Source of the DNA: Edaphocola aurantiacus
GTDB lineage: Bacteria > Bacteroidota > Bacteroidia > Chitinophagales > Chitinophagaceae
DNA: 64,000 nt
Reading direction: 5' to 3'
Assembly (NCBI RefSeq): GCF_019797745.1
Contig: NZ_VOSI01000004.1
Location: forward strand, 211,328-275,327
Of the stretch, positions 52,893-63,427 are shown piece by piece. How positions within the stretch are numbered: the stretch's first letter is position 1; each line of letters begins with the position of its first letter. The notes below the pieces were generated by a model. It saw only the letters and a list, made by a program, of their open reading frames with translations, had not been told where the DNA came from and made no database searches. Both the position numbers and the translations under genes were made by a program.

Positions 52893-54620
52893 TTATTTGT
52901 TCATTGTAATCAGGAACTCTTCATTGCTGCGGGTTCCTTTCATATTCTGCAATAAGAATTTCATCGCCTCATCTGTATTCATATCGGACAGGTGGTTACG
53001 CAATACCCACATTTTACCCAGCGCTTCCTTGCTCATCAGCAGATCGTCACGACGGGTAGAGGATGAGGTAATGTCGATAGCCGGGAAGATACGTTTGTTG
53101 GCCAGTTTACGATCCAGTTGCAGCTCCATATTACCGGTACCTTTAAATTCCTCGAAGATATAATCATCCATACGGGAACCGGTATCAGTCAGGGCTGTAG
53201 CCAGAATCGTCAGTGAGCCACCGTTTTCGATCTTACGTGCCGCACCAAAGAATTGTTTTGGTTTCTGCATGGCATTAGCTTCCACACCACCACTCAGTAC
53301 CTTACCGGATGCCGGAGCCACGGTATTGTGCGCGCGTGCCAGGCGGGTAATAGAGTCGAGCAGGATCACTACATCATGACCTACTTCTACCAGGCGCTTG
53401 GCCTTCTGTAAAGCAATACCCGATACCTTAACGTGTTTCTCTGCAGGCTCGTCAAAAGTAGAGGCGATCACCTCTGCATTTACGCTGCGCTGCATATCTG
53501 TCACCTCTTCCGGACGCTCATCGATCAGTACGATCATCAGGTAACATTCAGGGTGATTCGCGGCAATCGCATTAGCGATCTCTTTCAGCAACATGGTTTT
53601 ACCTGTTTTAGGCTGTGCCACAATCAGGCCACGCTGTCCTTTACCGATCGGGGTAAACAGGTCCATGATACGTGTGCTCAGGTTGCTTGCGCCCATATCC
53701 AGGTTCAGTTTCTCATTCGGGAAAAGCGGAGTGAGGTAATCAAATGGTACACGGTCACGGATCTCTTCCGGCAGGCGACCATTGATGGTAGATACTTTAA
53801 GCAATGCAAAATATTTCTCACCTTCTTTTGGTGGACGTACATTACCTTTTACGGTATCGCCGGTTTTCAGGCCAAACAGTTTGATCTGAGAAGGGGAAAC
53901 ATAAATATCATCCGGAGAGCTGAGGTAGTTATAGTCACTGCTGCGCAGGAAACCATAACCGTCAGGCATCATTTCCAGTACACCTTCACTTTCAATCACG
54001 CCGTCAAATTCAATATTGAAATTGCTTTGCTCCTGTTGGTTGCGGTGCTGCTGTTGTTGCTGTTTATTGTTATGTTGTTGTTTATTTTTATGTGCGTAAC
54101 GCTCAGTTTGTGGTTCTGATACAGGATTAGGCTCCTGTAATTCGATTGCTTCACCAGATTCGGTTACGATTACTTCTTTGGTAGGGGTAGTAGGGGCTGC
54201 ACTGGATTCATTGCTTATAGTAGCAGGGGCAGTAGTTTCTTCCGGTGCGTCAAACTCCAGATCAGCAGCTTCGTTGATTGCCTGTATTTCTGTTTTAGTC
54301 TTTTTAACCTGTTTCTTCGGTCTGGCTTCTTTTTTTAATTTGTTTTCCAGTACAGGTGCTTCCTCAATTGCCGGAGTTACTTCAGGTGCCGGAGAGCTTT
54401 GTTCTTCTCCTTCTTCGGCAGTCTTTTTTTCTATTCTCGGCTTACGTGCTCTTTTCGGTTTGTCCGGTTCAAGGGCACTTGTTGAAGCCTGTTTGTCAAT
54501 GATTTTATATATTAATTCCTGCTTCTCTAATTTTTTGAAATTAGTCACTCCAAGTTGTTCCGCTATATCGTTTAGCTCTGGAACAATCATCTCTTGAAGT
54601 TGATTGATATCGTATGGCAT
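52893..54620 (-). CDS. rho: transcription termination factor Rho
   Basis: This 575-residue hexameric RNA helicase has a Rho N-terminal SAP-like domain (1-43) and a long disordered insertion (about 45-200). The insertion ends in a Gln/Asn/His-rich run (180-200). Then come the RNA-binding cold-shock-like domain (about 203-280) and the ATPase core with Walker [10 protein letters not shown] (334-342) and LIDERPEEV (365-373). Insertions of this kind are known in Bacteroidota Rho, where they can drive condensate formation in Bacteroides. Confidence 0.95.
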   Translation of the reverse strand: MPYDINQLQEMIVPELNDIAEQLGVTNFKKLEKQELIYKIIDKQASTSALEPDKPKRARKPRIEKKTAEEGEEQSSPAPEVTPAIEEAPVLENKLKKEARPKKQVKKTKTEIQAINEAADLEFDAPEETTAPATISNESSAAPTTPTKEVIVTESGEAIELQEPNPVSEPQTERYAHKNKQQHNNKQQQQQHRNQQEQSNFNIEFDGVIESEGVLEMMPDGYGFLRSSDYNYLSSPDDIYVSPSQIKLFGLKTGDTVKGNVRPPKEGEKYFALLKVSTINGRLPEEIRDRVPFDYLTPLFPNEKLNLDMGASNLSTRIMDLFTPIGKGQRGLIVAQPKTGKTMLLKEIANAIAANHPECYLMIVLIDERPEEVTDMQRSVNAEVIASTFDEPAEKHVKVSGIALQKAKRLVEVGHDVVILLDSITRLARAHNTVAPASGKVLSGGVEANAMQKPKQFFGAARKIENGGSLTILATALTDTGSRMDDYIFEEFKGTGNMELQLDRKLANKRIFPAIDITSSSTRRDDLLMSKEALGKMWVLRNHLSDMNTDEAMKFLLQNMKGTRSNEEFLITMNK

Positions 54621-54811
54621 TGAATAAGTTTGATTAAGTTTAGTGATTCTTTGATAGAATGTACACGTGGGGGGATTTGTGTGAAATTGTTGAAATAAAA
54701 TTTAGGAAGAGAGACCGGAGCGATTTGAATATTTCGCCCGACTTGTTATGCAAGATTACAAAAAAAATACCGAATAGCAAAAAAATAATAATACGTATGC
54801 CGTGTTGCCTA
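54621..54811. promoter_or_regulatory. AT-rich leader region of rho
   Basis: These 191 bp between the epimerase stop and the rho start hold no gene. Rho is commonly autoregulated through its leader, and the length and AT-richness fit, but no specific element is recognised. Confidence 0.25.
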
Positions 54812-55801
54812 CTAGGCACGGGCAGTTGAAGTCTGTACCTGCAGAAAGGCACCTGCCATACGTTGAATCGTTTCGGATATAGGTGTAAAATGGAACTCTG
54901 GCATGGCCTGCAACCATTTAGTATTGTCGTAAAAGCACTGAGATTGTGCGGTACGCGCGGTTTCTCGGGTAATGCTGGAGCGCTTACCAGTAAATATTTT
55001 TTTGAGGGCCATCAGCCTCCACAATAAACCGGAAGCCAGTTTGCCCGCTTTCCGGTAAGGCGCTTTCTTTCCTAAAGCCTGTGCCATAAGGGTGAAAATA
55101 TCACGGTAAGAATGATTGCCTTCTGTAAGGATAAAACGTTCCTCCTGTATATCACTATGCATCAGGGAGATCATGGCACGGGCCACATCTTTTACATCTA
55201 CCCAGCCATTAACCCCTTCGGTATACCAGGACAATTCATTATAAGCTGTCTTGATTAATGCCGCAGAGCCCTCGTTCCAGTCATGGGTTTCACCCAGGAT
55301 AATACCGGGGTTTATGATCACAGCATTCAGTCCTTCTGCCATGCCGCGCCATACTTCCATCTCGGCATAGTACTTACCTATGGCGTAGGCCGAGTTGGTT
55401 GAACTATCCTGCCAGTGTGTTTCTTCAGTGACTTTATGTGTCTGTGCTGCTGCACGACCCAGTGCCGCAATACTGCTGACATGCACCAGTCTGCGTACAC
55501 CTGCATCCATCGCTTCGTCTACGACATGAGCCGTAGCCATACGGTTATGCTCTACCACGCGGTGCTGGTCTTTTGCCTCGAACGATACGATGGCAGCACA
55601 GTGAAATACGGTATCTACTCCTTTCATCACCTCGGCTACGGCATAAGTGTCCAGCAGGTCGCAGGCACACCATTCTACCAGCGGATGCTCCCATTCCGGA
55701 CGGCGCTTGTGATACAATGCGCGTATCGGAACAGACAGTCCTGTAAGTTCTGTCAGTAGATGATTGCCCAAAAAGCCGCTTGCGCCGGTAACTAATATCA
55801 A
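54812..55801 (-). CDS. NAD(P)-dependent epimerase/dehydratase (extended SDR)
   Basis: This 329-residue Rossmann enzyme has TGASGFLG (residues 5-12) for NAD(P) binding, AAIVSFEA, and the SDR catalytic Tyr-Lys in SAYAIGKYYAE. The overall pattern is that of dihydroflavonol-4-reductase-like proteins. The substrate may be a sugar nucleotide or a sterol/polyketide-like ketone. Confidence 0.82.
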   Translation of the reverse strand: MILVTGASGFLGNHLLTELTGLSVPIRALYHKRRPEWEHPLVEWCACDLLDTYAVAEVMKGVDTVFHCAAIVSFEAKDQHRVVEHNRMATAHVVDEAMDAGVRRLVHVSSIAALGRAAAQTHKVTEETHWQDSSTNSAYAIGKYYAEMEVWRGMAEGLNAVIINPGIILGETHDWNEGSAALIKTAYNELSWYTEGVNGWVDVKDVARAMISLMHSDIQEERFILTEGNHSYRDIFTLMAQALGKKAPYRKAGKLASGLLWRLMALKKIFTGKRSSITRETARTAQSQCFYDNTKWLQAMPEFHFTPISETIQRMAGAFLQVQTSTARA

Positions 55802-55836
55802 GAGTAAATCGTTTAGAGTATTGTATATACTAAAAG

Positions 55837-55860
55837 GCAGTAAGCCCTTGGGCTTACTGC
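55837..55860. terminator. hairpin terminator after pheS
   Basis: GCAGTAAGCCC and GGGCTTACTGC form an 11-bp stem around TT. On the minus strand TTTTAG follows. It lies just downstream of pheS. Confidence 0.75.
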
Positions 55861-55871
55861 ATCTGTAACAT

Positions 55872-56903
55872 TTATTGAATTGGGGTAAACTGCTTCAAGA
55901 AGCGTACGTCATTCTGAGAATATAAACGTAAATCGTTTACCTGGTACTTGATCTGTGTAATACGCTCTACACCCATACCGAAAGCAAAGCCAGAATAGAC
56001 TTCAGGGTCAATGCCGAAGTTGCGCAGCAGGTCTGGATGTACCATACCACAACCCAGGATCTCTACCCAGCCGGTATGTTTACACAGGTTACAGCCATCA
56101 CCGCCACATACTGTACAACTGATATCCATCTCAGCACTCGGCTCGGTGAACGGGAAGTATGACGGACGGAAACGTACTTTAGTATTGCTGCCAAACATTT
56201 CTGTCACGAAGTAATAGAGTACTTGTTTCAGGTCTGCAAAAGACACATTTTTATCAATGTACAGTCCTTCTGTCTGATGGAAGAAACAATGTGCACGGGC
56301 GCTGATCGTTTCATTGCGGTACACTCTTCCCGGGCAGATCACTCTTACCGGAAGGTTACCTTCTTCCAGCACACGGGCTTGTACAGAGGAAGTATGGGTA
56401 CGTAAGATCCAGTCCGGGTTTTGGGCTACATAGAATGTATCCTGCATATCCCTTGCCGTATGGTCTGCCGGCATATTCAGCGAGGTGAAGTTATGCCAGT
56501 CATCTTCGATTTCCGGTCCTTCCGCTACGGTAAACCCGATTTTGTTAAAGATGCTTACAATCTCATTTTCAGTTACCCTCAGCGGGTGACGGGTGCCTAC
56601 CGGCATATGTGTGCCCGGCAGGGATAAATCTATACCTGCCTGCTTAGCCTGGCCGGAGCCGCCCTGTAAATGCTTGAATTTTTCGTAATGCCCTTCTGCA
56701 AACTGTTTGAACGCATTCAATAACTGACCCGCATCCTTTTTATCGGCAGGGGCTACATCTTTCATTGCGCCGAAAACGTCTTTTACTAAACCTTTAGTGC
56801 CTAAAAATTTAATACGAAACGCTTCCAGTTCGTCTGCATTACCGGGCTGTATATTGGCAATTTCCTGCTGGAGTGCCTCAACTTTTTGCTTCAAAAATTC
56901 CAT
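55872..56903 (-). CDS. pheS: phenylalanine--tRNA ligase alpha subunit
   Basis: This 343-residue class II synthetase has an N-terminal coiled coil (1-85), motif 2 (CPGRVYRNETISARAHCFFHQ), the FTEPSAEMDISC segment and motif 3 (GFAFGMGVERI). It charges tRNA-Phe together with PheT, which is not adjacent here. ATG 56903 (MEFLKQK) is preferred to the longer frame from 56930, whose extra residues are hydrophobic and not part of PheS. Confidence 0.95.
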   Translation of the reverse strand: MEFLKQKVEALQQEIANIQPGNADELEAFRIKFLGTKGLVKDVFGAMKDVAPADKKDAGQLLNAFKQFAEGHYEKFKHLQGGSGQAKQAGIDLSLPGTHMPVGTRHPLRVTENEIVSIFNKIGFTVAEGPEIEDDWHNFTSLNMPADHTARDMQDTFYVAQNPDWILRTHTSSVQARVLEEGNLPVRVICPGRVYRNETISARAHCFFHQTEGLYIDKNVSFADLKQVLYYFVTEMFGSNTKVRFRPSYFPFTEPSAEMDISCTVCGGDGCNLCKHTGWVEILGCGMVHPDLLRNFGIDPEVYSGFAFGMGVERITQIKYQVNDLRLYSQNDVRFLKQFTPIQ

Positions 56904-57016
56904 AAGACTGCAAATATAAATAATTGCCACTGTTTTAGGTAATAGCTAGCCGAATGTATTGAGAATTTTTAATAGCCGTATATTGTTATTATCTTGCGCG
57001 GCAATATATCATATAT

Positions 57017-57835
57017 ATGCATTTGAATATTTGTCTGAAGAAATGGAGTATCGGTCTGCTAATCCTGTTGTGTACAGGTAACCTGTTACACGCACAGGAT
57101 TACCGGTTTACTGTAGGGGTATTGTATAACTATAGCTGGGGTAATGATGCGTATGCCCGTAAAATCGGAGACTGGAAGGCTGATAATGGTTCCTCCAATT
57201 TAGGGATCGATCTGGGCGTGAAGACTTATCCCTGGTTGAGCACGAAGCAATTTGTATACCTGGGAGGCCGTTATTTGGTGCAGCATAGCATCCGCTCTGT
57301 TACCCCCGAGCCCATTGCTTCATTTAACCAAACGGGAAAAGAAGAGCTGGAGTATGGCTGGGGCACCTGGTCACTGGTAGCCAGGTATGGGCATAGAGTA
57401 GATTGGACTTATTATTTGTCAACCGCGTTTACAGCGGGTCTCTCTGTCGGCGTACAGGATGGCTACATGTATAGGATAAGCGGTTCCGGCACTACATCAG
57501 CGGTAAGTGTTACCCATAATACAGAAAACAGCAGACGATTCCTGCATTCGGCCACTATTATGCCCGCAGTAGAGCTAGGAGTAGAAATTTTTCCATTAGG
57601 GCAGGACCAGCGCTTATCTGTAAGCCTTTTGTACATTCAGAACCTGATCGCCAATACGCCCGGCCAGGCAGCAATCACTTACGAGAACAGTCAGGAAAGC
57701 GTGAGCAGGGAGTATGGATTCAACAGCCGTGTACGGTACGCTAACTTTGCTGCCGGACTGCACCTGTATTTTGGCCGACTAAAAGGCGGTGTGCGGGTGA
57801 ATAAGAGTAACCGTAATGATTGTACGTCGATATAG
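57017..57835 (+). CDS. secreted outer-membrane beta-barrel protein
   Basis: This 272-residue protein has a signal peptide (about 1-26, cut after LHA) and many aromatic beta strands (YRFTVGVLYNYSWGND, then YLGGRYLVQHSIRSV). A promoter-like TATCTTGC lies upstream near 56989. The role is unknown; it resembles small porin-like or transport barrels of Bacteroidota. Confidence 0.72.
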   Translation: MHLNICLKKWSIGLLILLCTGNLLHAQDYRFTVGVLYNYSWGNDAYARKIGDWKADNGSSNLGIDLGVKTYPWLSTKQFVYLGGRYLVQHSIRSVTPEPIASFNQTGKEELEYGWGTWSLVARYGHRVDWTYYLSTAFTAGLSVGVQDGYMYRISGSGTTSAVSVTHNTENSRRFLHSATIMPAVELGVEIFPLGQDQRLSVSLLYIQNLIANTPGQAAITYENSQESVSREYGFNSRVRYANFAAGLHLYFGRLKGGVRVNKSNRNDCTSI

Positions 57836-57845
57836 CCATATTGTA

Positions 57846-57899
57846 TTATAAAATTAAACCGGGTCAGATGATAGCATCTGACCCGGTTTAATTTTATAA
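57846..57899. terminator. bidirectional hairpin terminator
   Basis: A perfect 25-bp stem with loop ATAG lies between the convergent genes ending at 57835 and 57913. Confidence 0.88.
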
Positions 57900-57912
57900 A
57901 TAATCCGTTCGC

Positions 57913-60039
57913 TTAAGCTTCGGCAGCCATTAGCTTTTTCAGGATGTCAATGGCACTTTTAGCAATAATCGTACCCGGTCCGAATACAAAGCTTACACCG
58001 GCAGCAAACAGGAAATCGTAGTCCTGCTGCGGGATTACGCCGCCTGCTACCACCATAATATCTTCACGGCCATATTTCTTCAATTCCTCGATTACCTGAG
58101 GTACCAGTGTTTTATGACCGGCAGCCAGGCTGGATACACCCAGTACATGCACATCATTCTCAACGGCTTGTTTGGCCGCCTCGGCAGGTGTCTGGAATAA
58201 AGGTCCGATATCCACATCAAAACCCAGATCGGCAAAGCTGGTCGCAATTACCTTGGCTCCGCGATCATGACCGTCCTGTCCCATCTTCGCCACCATAATA
58301 CGGGGACGACGACCCTCCAGTACTGCAAATTCATCGGCTAGTTTACGAGCCTGCTGAAAACTTTCATCCATAGCAATCTCTTTAGAATATACACCGGAAA
58401 TACTTCTGATCCTGGCCTGGTAACGGCCGAATACTTTCTCCAGGGCAAAGGAAATCTCCCCTAAAGTCGCTCTTAAGCGTGCGGCTTCAATGGCCAGTGC
58501 CAGCAGGTTGCCTTTGCCGGAAGTAGCCGCTTCGGTAAGCGCTTCCAGTGCAGCCTCTACTTTAGTATTGTCGCGGTTTTCTTTCAGTTCTTTTAAGCGT
58601 GCCAGCTGCTGGATACGTACTTTGGTATTATCTACTTCCAGGATTTCGATATCAGACTGCTCATCGGTAGTATAGTTATTTACCCCTACAATGATATCCA
58701 GTCCGCCATCAATACGGGCCTGTTTCTTGGCTGCAGCTTCTTCGATACGCATTTTAGGCACACCGGTTTCGATGGCTTTAGCCATACCGCCCAGTGCTTC
58801 TACCTCTTCGATCAGGGTCCATGCTTTTTCTGCAATCTGCTCGGTAAGGTATTCTATATAATGCGAACCGCCCCAAGGGTCTACCGTGCGGCAGATGTCG
58901 GTTTCCTGTTGTAAAATGATCTGTGTATTACGGGCAATACGCGCACTGAAGTCTGTAGGTAAGGCAATAGCCTCATCCAGGGCATTGGTATGCAGGCTTT
59001 GGGTATGTCCCATCGCTGCTGCCAGTGCTTCAATAGCGGTACGGGCCACATTGTTGAACGGGTCCTGTTCCGTGAGGCTCCATCCGCTGGTCTGACAGTG
59101 CGTGCGCAAAGCCATACTCTTTTCTTTAAGCGGGTTGAACTGTTTTACGATTTTGGCCCAGAGCATGCGTGCTGCACGCATTTTGGCAATCTCCATAAAG
59201 TGGTTCATGCCTATCGCCCAGAAGAAGGACAGGCGCGGTGCAAAGTCATCAATTTTCAGACCGGCACTGATACCTGTACGGATATATTCCAGACCATCAG
59301 CCAGGGTGTAGGCCAGTTCAATATCGGCCGTAGCACCGGCTTCCTGCATGTGGTAGCCGCTGATGGAAATAGAGTTGAATTTGGGCATATTCTGAGAGGT
59401 AAACTCAAATATGTCCGCAATAATCTTCATGGAGTGTTCCGGCGGGTATACATAGGTATTACGCACCATGAACTCTTTCAGGATATCGTTCTGTATGGTA
59501 CCGCTCAGTTTCTCCATGGCTACGCCCTGTTCCTCGGCCGCAACAATATAGAAAGCCAGGATCGGCAGTACCGCGCCATTCATGGTCATGGATACACTCA
59601 TTTCATCCAGCGGAATCTGATCAAACAGAATCTTCATATCCAGGATAGAATCGATGGCCACACCTGCTTTACCCACATCGCCTACCACACGGTCGTGATC
59701 ACTGTCGTAGCCGCGGTGTGTAGCCAGGTCGAAGGCTACAGAAAGTCCTTTCTGACCTGCAGCAAGGTTTCGGCGGTAGAAGGCATTACTTTCTTCCGCA
59801 GTACTGAAACCTGCATACTGGCGTATGGTCCATGGTTTCTGCACGTACATACTGGTATATGGTCCTCTTAAAAACGGAGCAATTCCGGCTGCGAAGTGCA
59901 GTTGTTTTTTATTCTTTATATCCGATAAGGAGTAATTGTTCTGTACCGGAATGCCCTCGGCCGTTGTAAAGGAGGCTTTAGGAGCAGATGTTTCTTTGCC
60001 GGCAGGAACAAAGGGAATATCAGAAAATTTTTTACGCAT
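57913..60039 (-). CDS. methylmalonyl-CoA mutase, large subunit
   Basis: This 708-residue B12 enzyme has a TIM-barrel part with [20 protein letters not shown] and a C-terminal cobalamin-binding domain with the DxHxxG motif at Asp589-Gly-His591-Asp-Arg-Gly594. It converts methylmalonyl-CoA to succinyl-CoA in propionate metabolism. Bacteroidota usually carry a small subunit gene next to it, which I do not see here, so the partner may be elsewhere. Confidence 0.93.
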   Translation of the reverse strand: MRKKFSDIPFVPAGKETSAPKASFTTAEGIPVQNNYSLSDIKNKKQLHFAAGIAPFLRGPYTSMYVQKPWTIRQYAGFSTAEESNAFYRRNLAAGQKGLSVAFDLATHRGYDSDHDRVVGDVGKAGVAIDSILDMKILFDQIPLDEMSVSMTMNGAVLPILAFYIVAAEEQGVAMEKLSGTIQNDILKEFMVRNTYVYPPEHSMKIIADIFEFTSQNMPKFNSISISGYHMQEAGATADIELAYTLADGLEYIRTGISAGLKIDDFAPRLSFFWAIGMNHFMEIAKMRAARMLWAKIVKQFNPLKEKSMALRTHCQTSGWSLTEQDPFNNVARTAIEALAAAMGHTQSLHTNALDEAIALPTDFSARIARNTQIILQQETDICRTVDPWGGSHYIEYLTEQIAEKAWTLIEEVEALGGMAKAIETGVPKMRIEEAAAKKQARIDGGLDIIVGVNNYTTDEQSDIEILEVDNTKVRIQQLARLKELKENRDNTKVEAALEALTEAATSGKGNLLALAIEAARLRATLGEISFALEKVFGRYQARIRSISGVYSKEIAMDESFQQARKLADEFAVLEGRRPRIMVAKMGQDGHDRGAKVIATSFADLGFDVDIGPLFQTPAEAAKQAVENDVHVLGVSSLAAGHKTLVPQVIEELKKYGREDIMVVAGGVIPQQDYDFLFAAGVSFVFGPGTIIAKSAIDILKKLMAAEA

Positions 60040-60100
60040 TCTTTGACTATAGATAATAAATGAATCGGGAACAAAGTTAATTAAAAAAAGAGCTTATCCC

Positions 60101-60757
60101 ATGAAGAATCCCGTTTTGCCCGGTTTACTGCTGCTTTGCATGGCTGCAACTCCTGCCATGGCACAACGCTACCAGGGTGTGAGCATACGGAATGCGCGGG
60201 CTCAAAAGGATAAAGGCCGTACTGGCTGGAGGCATGAAGTACAGTGCTCCGCTAAGTTTCCCAATGCCCGGGGTGTAAGCCTGGCCCCGTGGCTTTCTTC
60301 CCGGAATCTGCATACTGTTTACTCAAACTATGCAGCCGGTTGCGCTGCTTCATATTATGCCACTCCACCCGGCAGGTATGCTTTCGGTATAGATATATAT
60401 TGGGATGGTAATGTCAGGGCTGTTGAAAGGAACACTGCTCTTTATGCGGAAAGGAAAGAAATGATTACCGCCCTCCTGCAGGTAAAGTATTACTGGAGCG
60501 TATTAAGCAGTAGCACATATCGATTGTATAGTGCGCTTGGCGCGGGATTGAGCTATAATAGGTACGTAAACCAGTCGATGGACGGTTTACATTATGGCGA
60601 TTCCGGCAATTGGCGCTATGAAGGGTTATGGCAATATCAGGCCACAGTATTAGGTATACTCTGTGGCTCCGGAAAATTCAGATTTACAGGTGAGCTGGGA
60701 TATGGAACCCTGTGGCTTGCGAAAATAGGGCTGAATTACAGTTTAACGGCACCATAA
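60101..60757 (+). CDS. secreted paralogue 1 of tandem family
   Basis: This 218-residue protein has a signal peptide (1-21, cut after AMA), then QRYQGVSIRNA, a conserved start of all three tandem copies. The mature part is beta-rich (VQCSAKFPNARGVSLAPW, then FTGELGYGTLWLAKIGLNY) and ends like a barrel. Probably an outer-membrane barrel of unknown role. It is one of three adjacent relatives. Confidence 0.72.
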   Translation: MKNPVLPGLLLLCMAATPAMAQRYQGVSIRNARAQKDKGRTGWRHEVQCSAKFPNARGVSLAPWLSSRNLHTVYSNYAAGCAASYYATPPGRYAFGIDIYWDGNVRAVERNTALYAERKEMITALLQVKYYWSVLSSSTYRLYSALGAGLSYNRYVNQSMDGLHYGDSGNWRYEGLWQYQATVLGILCGSGKFRFTGELGYGTLWLAKIGLNYSLTAP

Positions 60758-60815
60758 AACCCTGATAAATGATCATGCTATTGTCTTAATTATTGTTTCA
60801 AAATCTGTTGTATCT

Positions 60816-61484
60816 ATGTTTGTAACCCGATTGATTTTATTATTTGCATTATTATGTGGCCCACTGTCGCTTGCTGCACAACGCTACCAGGGTGTGAGTA
60901 TCCGGAATGGAAAGACAAAGCAGCATAAAGATCCCGCACACTGGACGCATGAAGTACAGGTTGCGGTAAAATTTCCGAACGCCCGCGGTGTAAGCCATTC
61001 ACCCTGGTTTTCAAAGTCCAACCTGAACGATTATACTACCTATTTTACGGGTGCTAACGTGGCTTATTATGCCTCACCCGGCAGCAAATATTCCTTTGGC
61101 ATGGAGCTGTATTATGATGTAAATAAACGGGCTGAAATTGATCAAAATAATAGGCTTCAATCTGTACATAAAGATATGTTGAGTGCTTTACTGCAGGTTC
61201 GTTATTATTGGTATAAGCCAGGTGATCCCGGTGATGAAAATTATTGGCTGTATTCTGGTGCGGGGGTTGGTGCATCTACTACTCAAACGATCATCAGGGG
61301 TGCCAGTTATGATCCGCTTGCTGAGGATTTTCAGGATTGGAAATATAAAAGTAACTTTCAATACCAGGTTGTTGTGTTGGGCATGATCGGAGGTCTAGCT
61401 AATTTTCGCTTTGTTGGAGAATTGGGTTATGGAACCCTGTTTATAGCCAAAGCCGGGGTCAATTATCGTTTCCAGTCGAGGTGA
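60816..61484 (+). CDS. secreted paralogue 2 of tandem family
   Basis: This 222-residue protein has a signal peptide (about 1-20, cut after LAA) and QRYQGVSIRNG. It shares KFPNARGVS and RFVGELGYGTLFIAKAGVNY with its neighbour and is the closest relative of copy 1. The gap of 58 bp and same strand suggest a common origin by duplication. Confidence 0.72.
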   Translation: MFVTRLILLFALLCGPLSLAAQRYQGVSIRNGKTKQHKDPAHWTHEVQVAVKFPNARGVSHSPWFSKSNLNDYTTYFTGANVAYYASPGSKYSFGMELYYDVNKRAEIDQNNRLQSVHKDMLSALLQVRYYWYKPGDPGDENYWLYSGAGVGASTTQTIIRGASYDPLAEDFQDWKYKSNFQYQVVVLGMIGGLANFRFVGELGYGTLFIAKAGVNYRFQSR

Positions 61485-61561
61485 TGCGCAGGGCAGCCTG
61501 AAATCTACTTGTATCCTATGTTTTATCGTCTTATCTTGCAGTATCAAACCCTGTTATACCG

Positions 61562-62182
61562 ATGTTTATAACCCGATTGACTTTAATTTTTCTATTATTA
61601 TGTGGCTCGCTGTCTCTGTCAGCACAGCGCTACAGTAAAGTGTCTATACGTAATGCCCGCCAGCCCAGGGAGTTGGAGCGGTATCATCAGCTGCATATCG
61701 GCATAGGCGTGCCGAACAGTGTAGCAGCCAGGGATGATCTCTGGTACAGCAAACCATTGCCATTAAATGCCGGTAATCCTGTATTGCCACCCATGCAGAT
61801 CGGATATACCTATGGTGCAAGCAAGCGCCTGCAGTTTCTGTTGCATGGCTCATTTGAACAAATGGCGTATGAGCAGGGTAATGGCGAGATTGACCACCAC
61901 CGCAGTTTTGCCAGCCTGGCACTGGGGGCCAATTATCGTTGGTTTTTACGCAACTCAATAGCCTTATACAGTGGTTTTCTTGTAGGTGGAGGGGGCTCTT
62001 TTTATCAGGCTTCAGGAACGGTATCCGGTCAGGAGTATGACCGCAGCAATTACTTTTACCCGGTAGCCCAGTTAACCGTATTCGGTGCCAGCTGGGGCAA
62101 GCGGTTCGGAGGGTATACCGAAGTCGCTTTAGGTACAAGGGGTATTATCTTCGGAGGTATTTACTACCGTATTTTTGAATAA
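61562..62182 (+). CDS. secreted paralogue 3 of tandem family
   Basis: This 206-residue protein has a signal peptide (about 1-20) and QRYSKVSIRNARQP. It has diverged further from copies 1 and 2 but keeps the start motif and the final strands (GGYTEVALGTRGIIFGGIYY). Its signal sequence almost repeats that of copy 2 at the DNA level. Confidence 0.7.
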   Translation: MFITRLTLIFLLLCGSLSLSAQRYSKVSIRNARQPRELERYHQLHIGIGVPNSVAARDDLWYSKPLPLNAGNPVLPPMQIGYTYGASKRLQFLLHGSFEQMAYEQGNGEIDHHRSFASLALGANYRWFLRNSIALYSGFLVGGGGSFYQASGTVSGQEYDRSNYFYPVAQLTVFGASWGKRFGGYTEVALGTRGIIFGGIYYRIFE

Positions 62183-62200
62183 AATTGATACTCATTTTTC

Positions 62201-62242
62201 ATATAAGCAAAGGCAGAGATATATCTCTGCCTTTGCTTATAT
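62201..62242. terminator. bidirectional palindromic terminator
   Basis: A 42-bp perfect palindrome (AGCAAAGGCAGAGAT and its complement) lies between convergent genes ending at 62182 and 62244. Confidence 0.88.
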
Positions 62243-62243
62243 A

Positions 62244-62609
62244 TTAATATTGCCCTGTACTGAGCAGTACCAGTGTACAGGCTTCCTGTGGTATAATGCC
62301 TGCTGCACGAGCCATTTCTTCCAGTTGCGGGTTTTCCGTGCCTGGATTAAACACAATACGTTTAGGATGGAGTGATAAAATATAGTCGTAATAAGATTGC
62401 TGATTAGCCGGATTCAGGTATAAGGTTACGGTATCTATATCCGTAAAATCAGGTCTTTCTTTACTGAAAGGTACATCCAGTACCTGGCCGGTTTCCTTAC
62501 CGATGGCTACGACTTCATGACCGAATTCGCGCAGCATGCGAATGGCTTTGTTGCTATATCTTCCCAGGTTTTCGGAGGCGCCTAAAACCAGTGTTTTCTT
62601 CTGTGCCAT
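62244..62609 (-). CDS. CoA-binding domain protein
   Basis: This 121-residue Rossmann-fold protein has VLGASENLGRYSNKAIR at the N-terminus, as in YccU/CoA-binding proteins, then VTLYLNPANQQSYYDYI and RIVFNPGTENPQL. It should bind CoA or an acyl-CoA; the enzyme role is unknown. The ATG at 62609 (MAQKKTLVLGAS) fits the family start better than the frame from 62663. Confidence 0.85.
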   Translation of the reverse strand: MAQKKTLVLGASENLGRYSNKAIRMLREFGHEVVAIGKETGQVLDVPFSKERPDFTDIDTVTLYLNPANQQSYYDYILSLHPKRIVFNPGTENPQLEEMARAAGIIPQEACTLVLLSTGQY

Positions 62610-62698
62610 GAGCTGATCTGTTTTGTTTCTACTAAAATACGCATTCTTTTTCGATGGCTCCACTTAAAATTATTGTAAATTCGCAGGCAATTTGACCG

Positions 62699-63403
62699 AT
62701 GCATCGTCCTATACACATACTTAGTACAAAAGCCCTGCGTACTGCATCGCAGGACAGGGCTGCACAGGAGGGCATCCGACTGGAGATGCTGCCTTTTATC
62801 CGTATTGAGTATAGTAATGTGCCTGAACTCTTTGCTGCGCCAAAGAGCTGTATCACTGCCATCTTTACCAGCGTACATGCCGTAAAGGCTTATATGGGCA
62901 TGGATGTGGCTATCCGGCCAGAGATAAAGGCAGTATGCTGTATTGCAGGTGCTACGGAACGGGAAGTGCACAGTGTATTGCCCAATGTACCTGTACTGGC
63001 ATCCAGGCCTTATGCAGCAGAACTGGTCAGGGATATTGCACAACAGTATAAGGCTTCATGGTCTTCCTTGCATTTCTATTGCGGAGACCAGCGTATGCCG
63101 ACTATACCGGAGGGCTTGACACAGGCGGGTATTCCTTTTGCAGAGCAGGTGGTATACCATACCATTGCCTGCCCGGAAAAGATTGATATGGTTTATGAGG
63201 GAATACTGTTTTTCAGTCCCAGTGCTGTGCATAGCTTTTTCAGCCTTAATGCGCTGCCGGAGCAGACAATAGCCTTTGCCATCGGAAATACCACAGCGGG
63301 GGCCTTGCAGCAATATACCGATCGTGTAGCCACTGCGCCGCAACCCGACGAAGAAGTATTGGTCGCTTATGCTATTGAATACTGTAAAGAGATAAAAAAG
63401 TAA
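62699..63403 (+). CDS. hemD: uroporphyrinogen-III synthase
   Basis: This 234-residue enzyme closes the hydroxymethylbilane chain in haem and B12 synthesis. HemD is poorly conserved. The call rests on the two-domain alpha/beta layout with AIFTSVHAVKAYMG and ILFFSPSAVHSFFS (the paired FTSxxAV-type loops), the length and the following hemE gene. A TATAAATTCG-like -7 box lies upstream near 62680. Confidence 0.82.
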   Translation: MHRPIHILSTKALRTASQDRAAQEGIRLEMLPFIRIEYSNVPELFAAPKSCITAIFTSVHAVKAYMGMDVAIRPEIKAVCCIAGATEREVHSVLPNVPVLASRPYAAELVRDIAQQYKASWSSLHFYCGDQRMPTIPEGLTQAGIPFAEQVVYHTIACPEKIDMVYEGILFFSPSAVHSFFSLNALPEQTIAFAIGNTTAGALQQYTDRVATAPQPDEEVLVAYAIEYCKEIKK

Positions 63404-63427
63404 ATTATTTTATATAATCATTGATAA

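Noticed and set aside
54640-54852. 70-codon frame upstream of rho
   Set aside because: It overlaps the end of the epimerase gene and the AT-rich rho leader, and its composition looks like translated non-coding DNA.
58990-59871. Antisense open frame of 293 codons in the methylmalonyl-CoA mutase gene
   Set aside because: The mutase frame is fully conserved here, and the antisense protein has no recognisable features.
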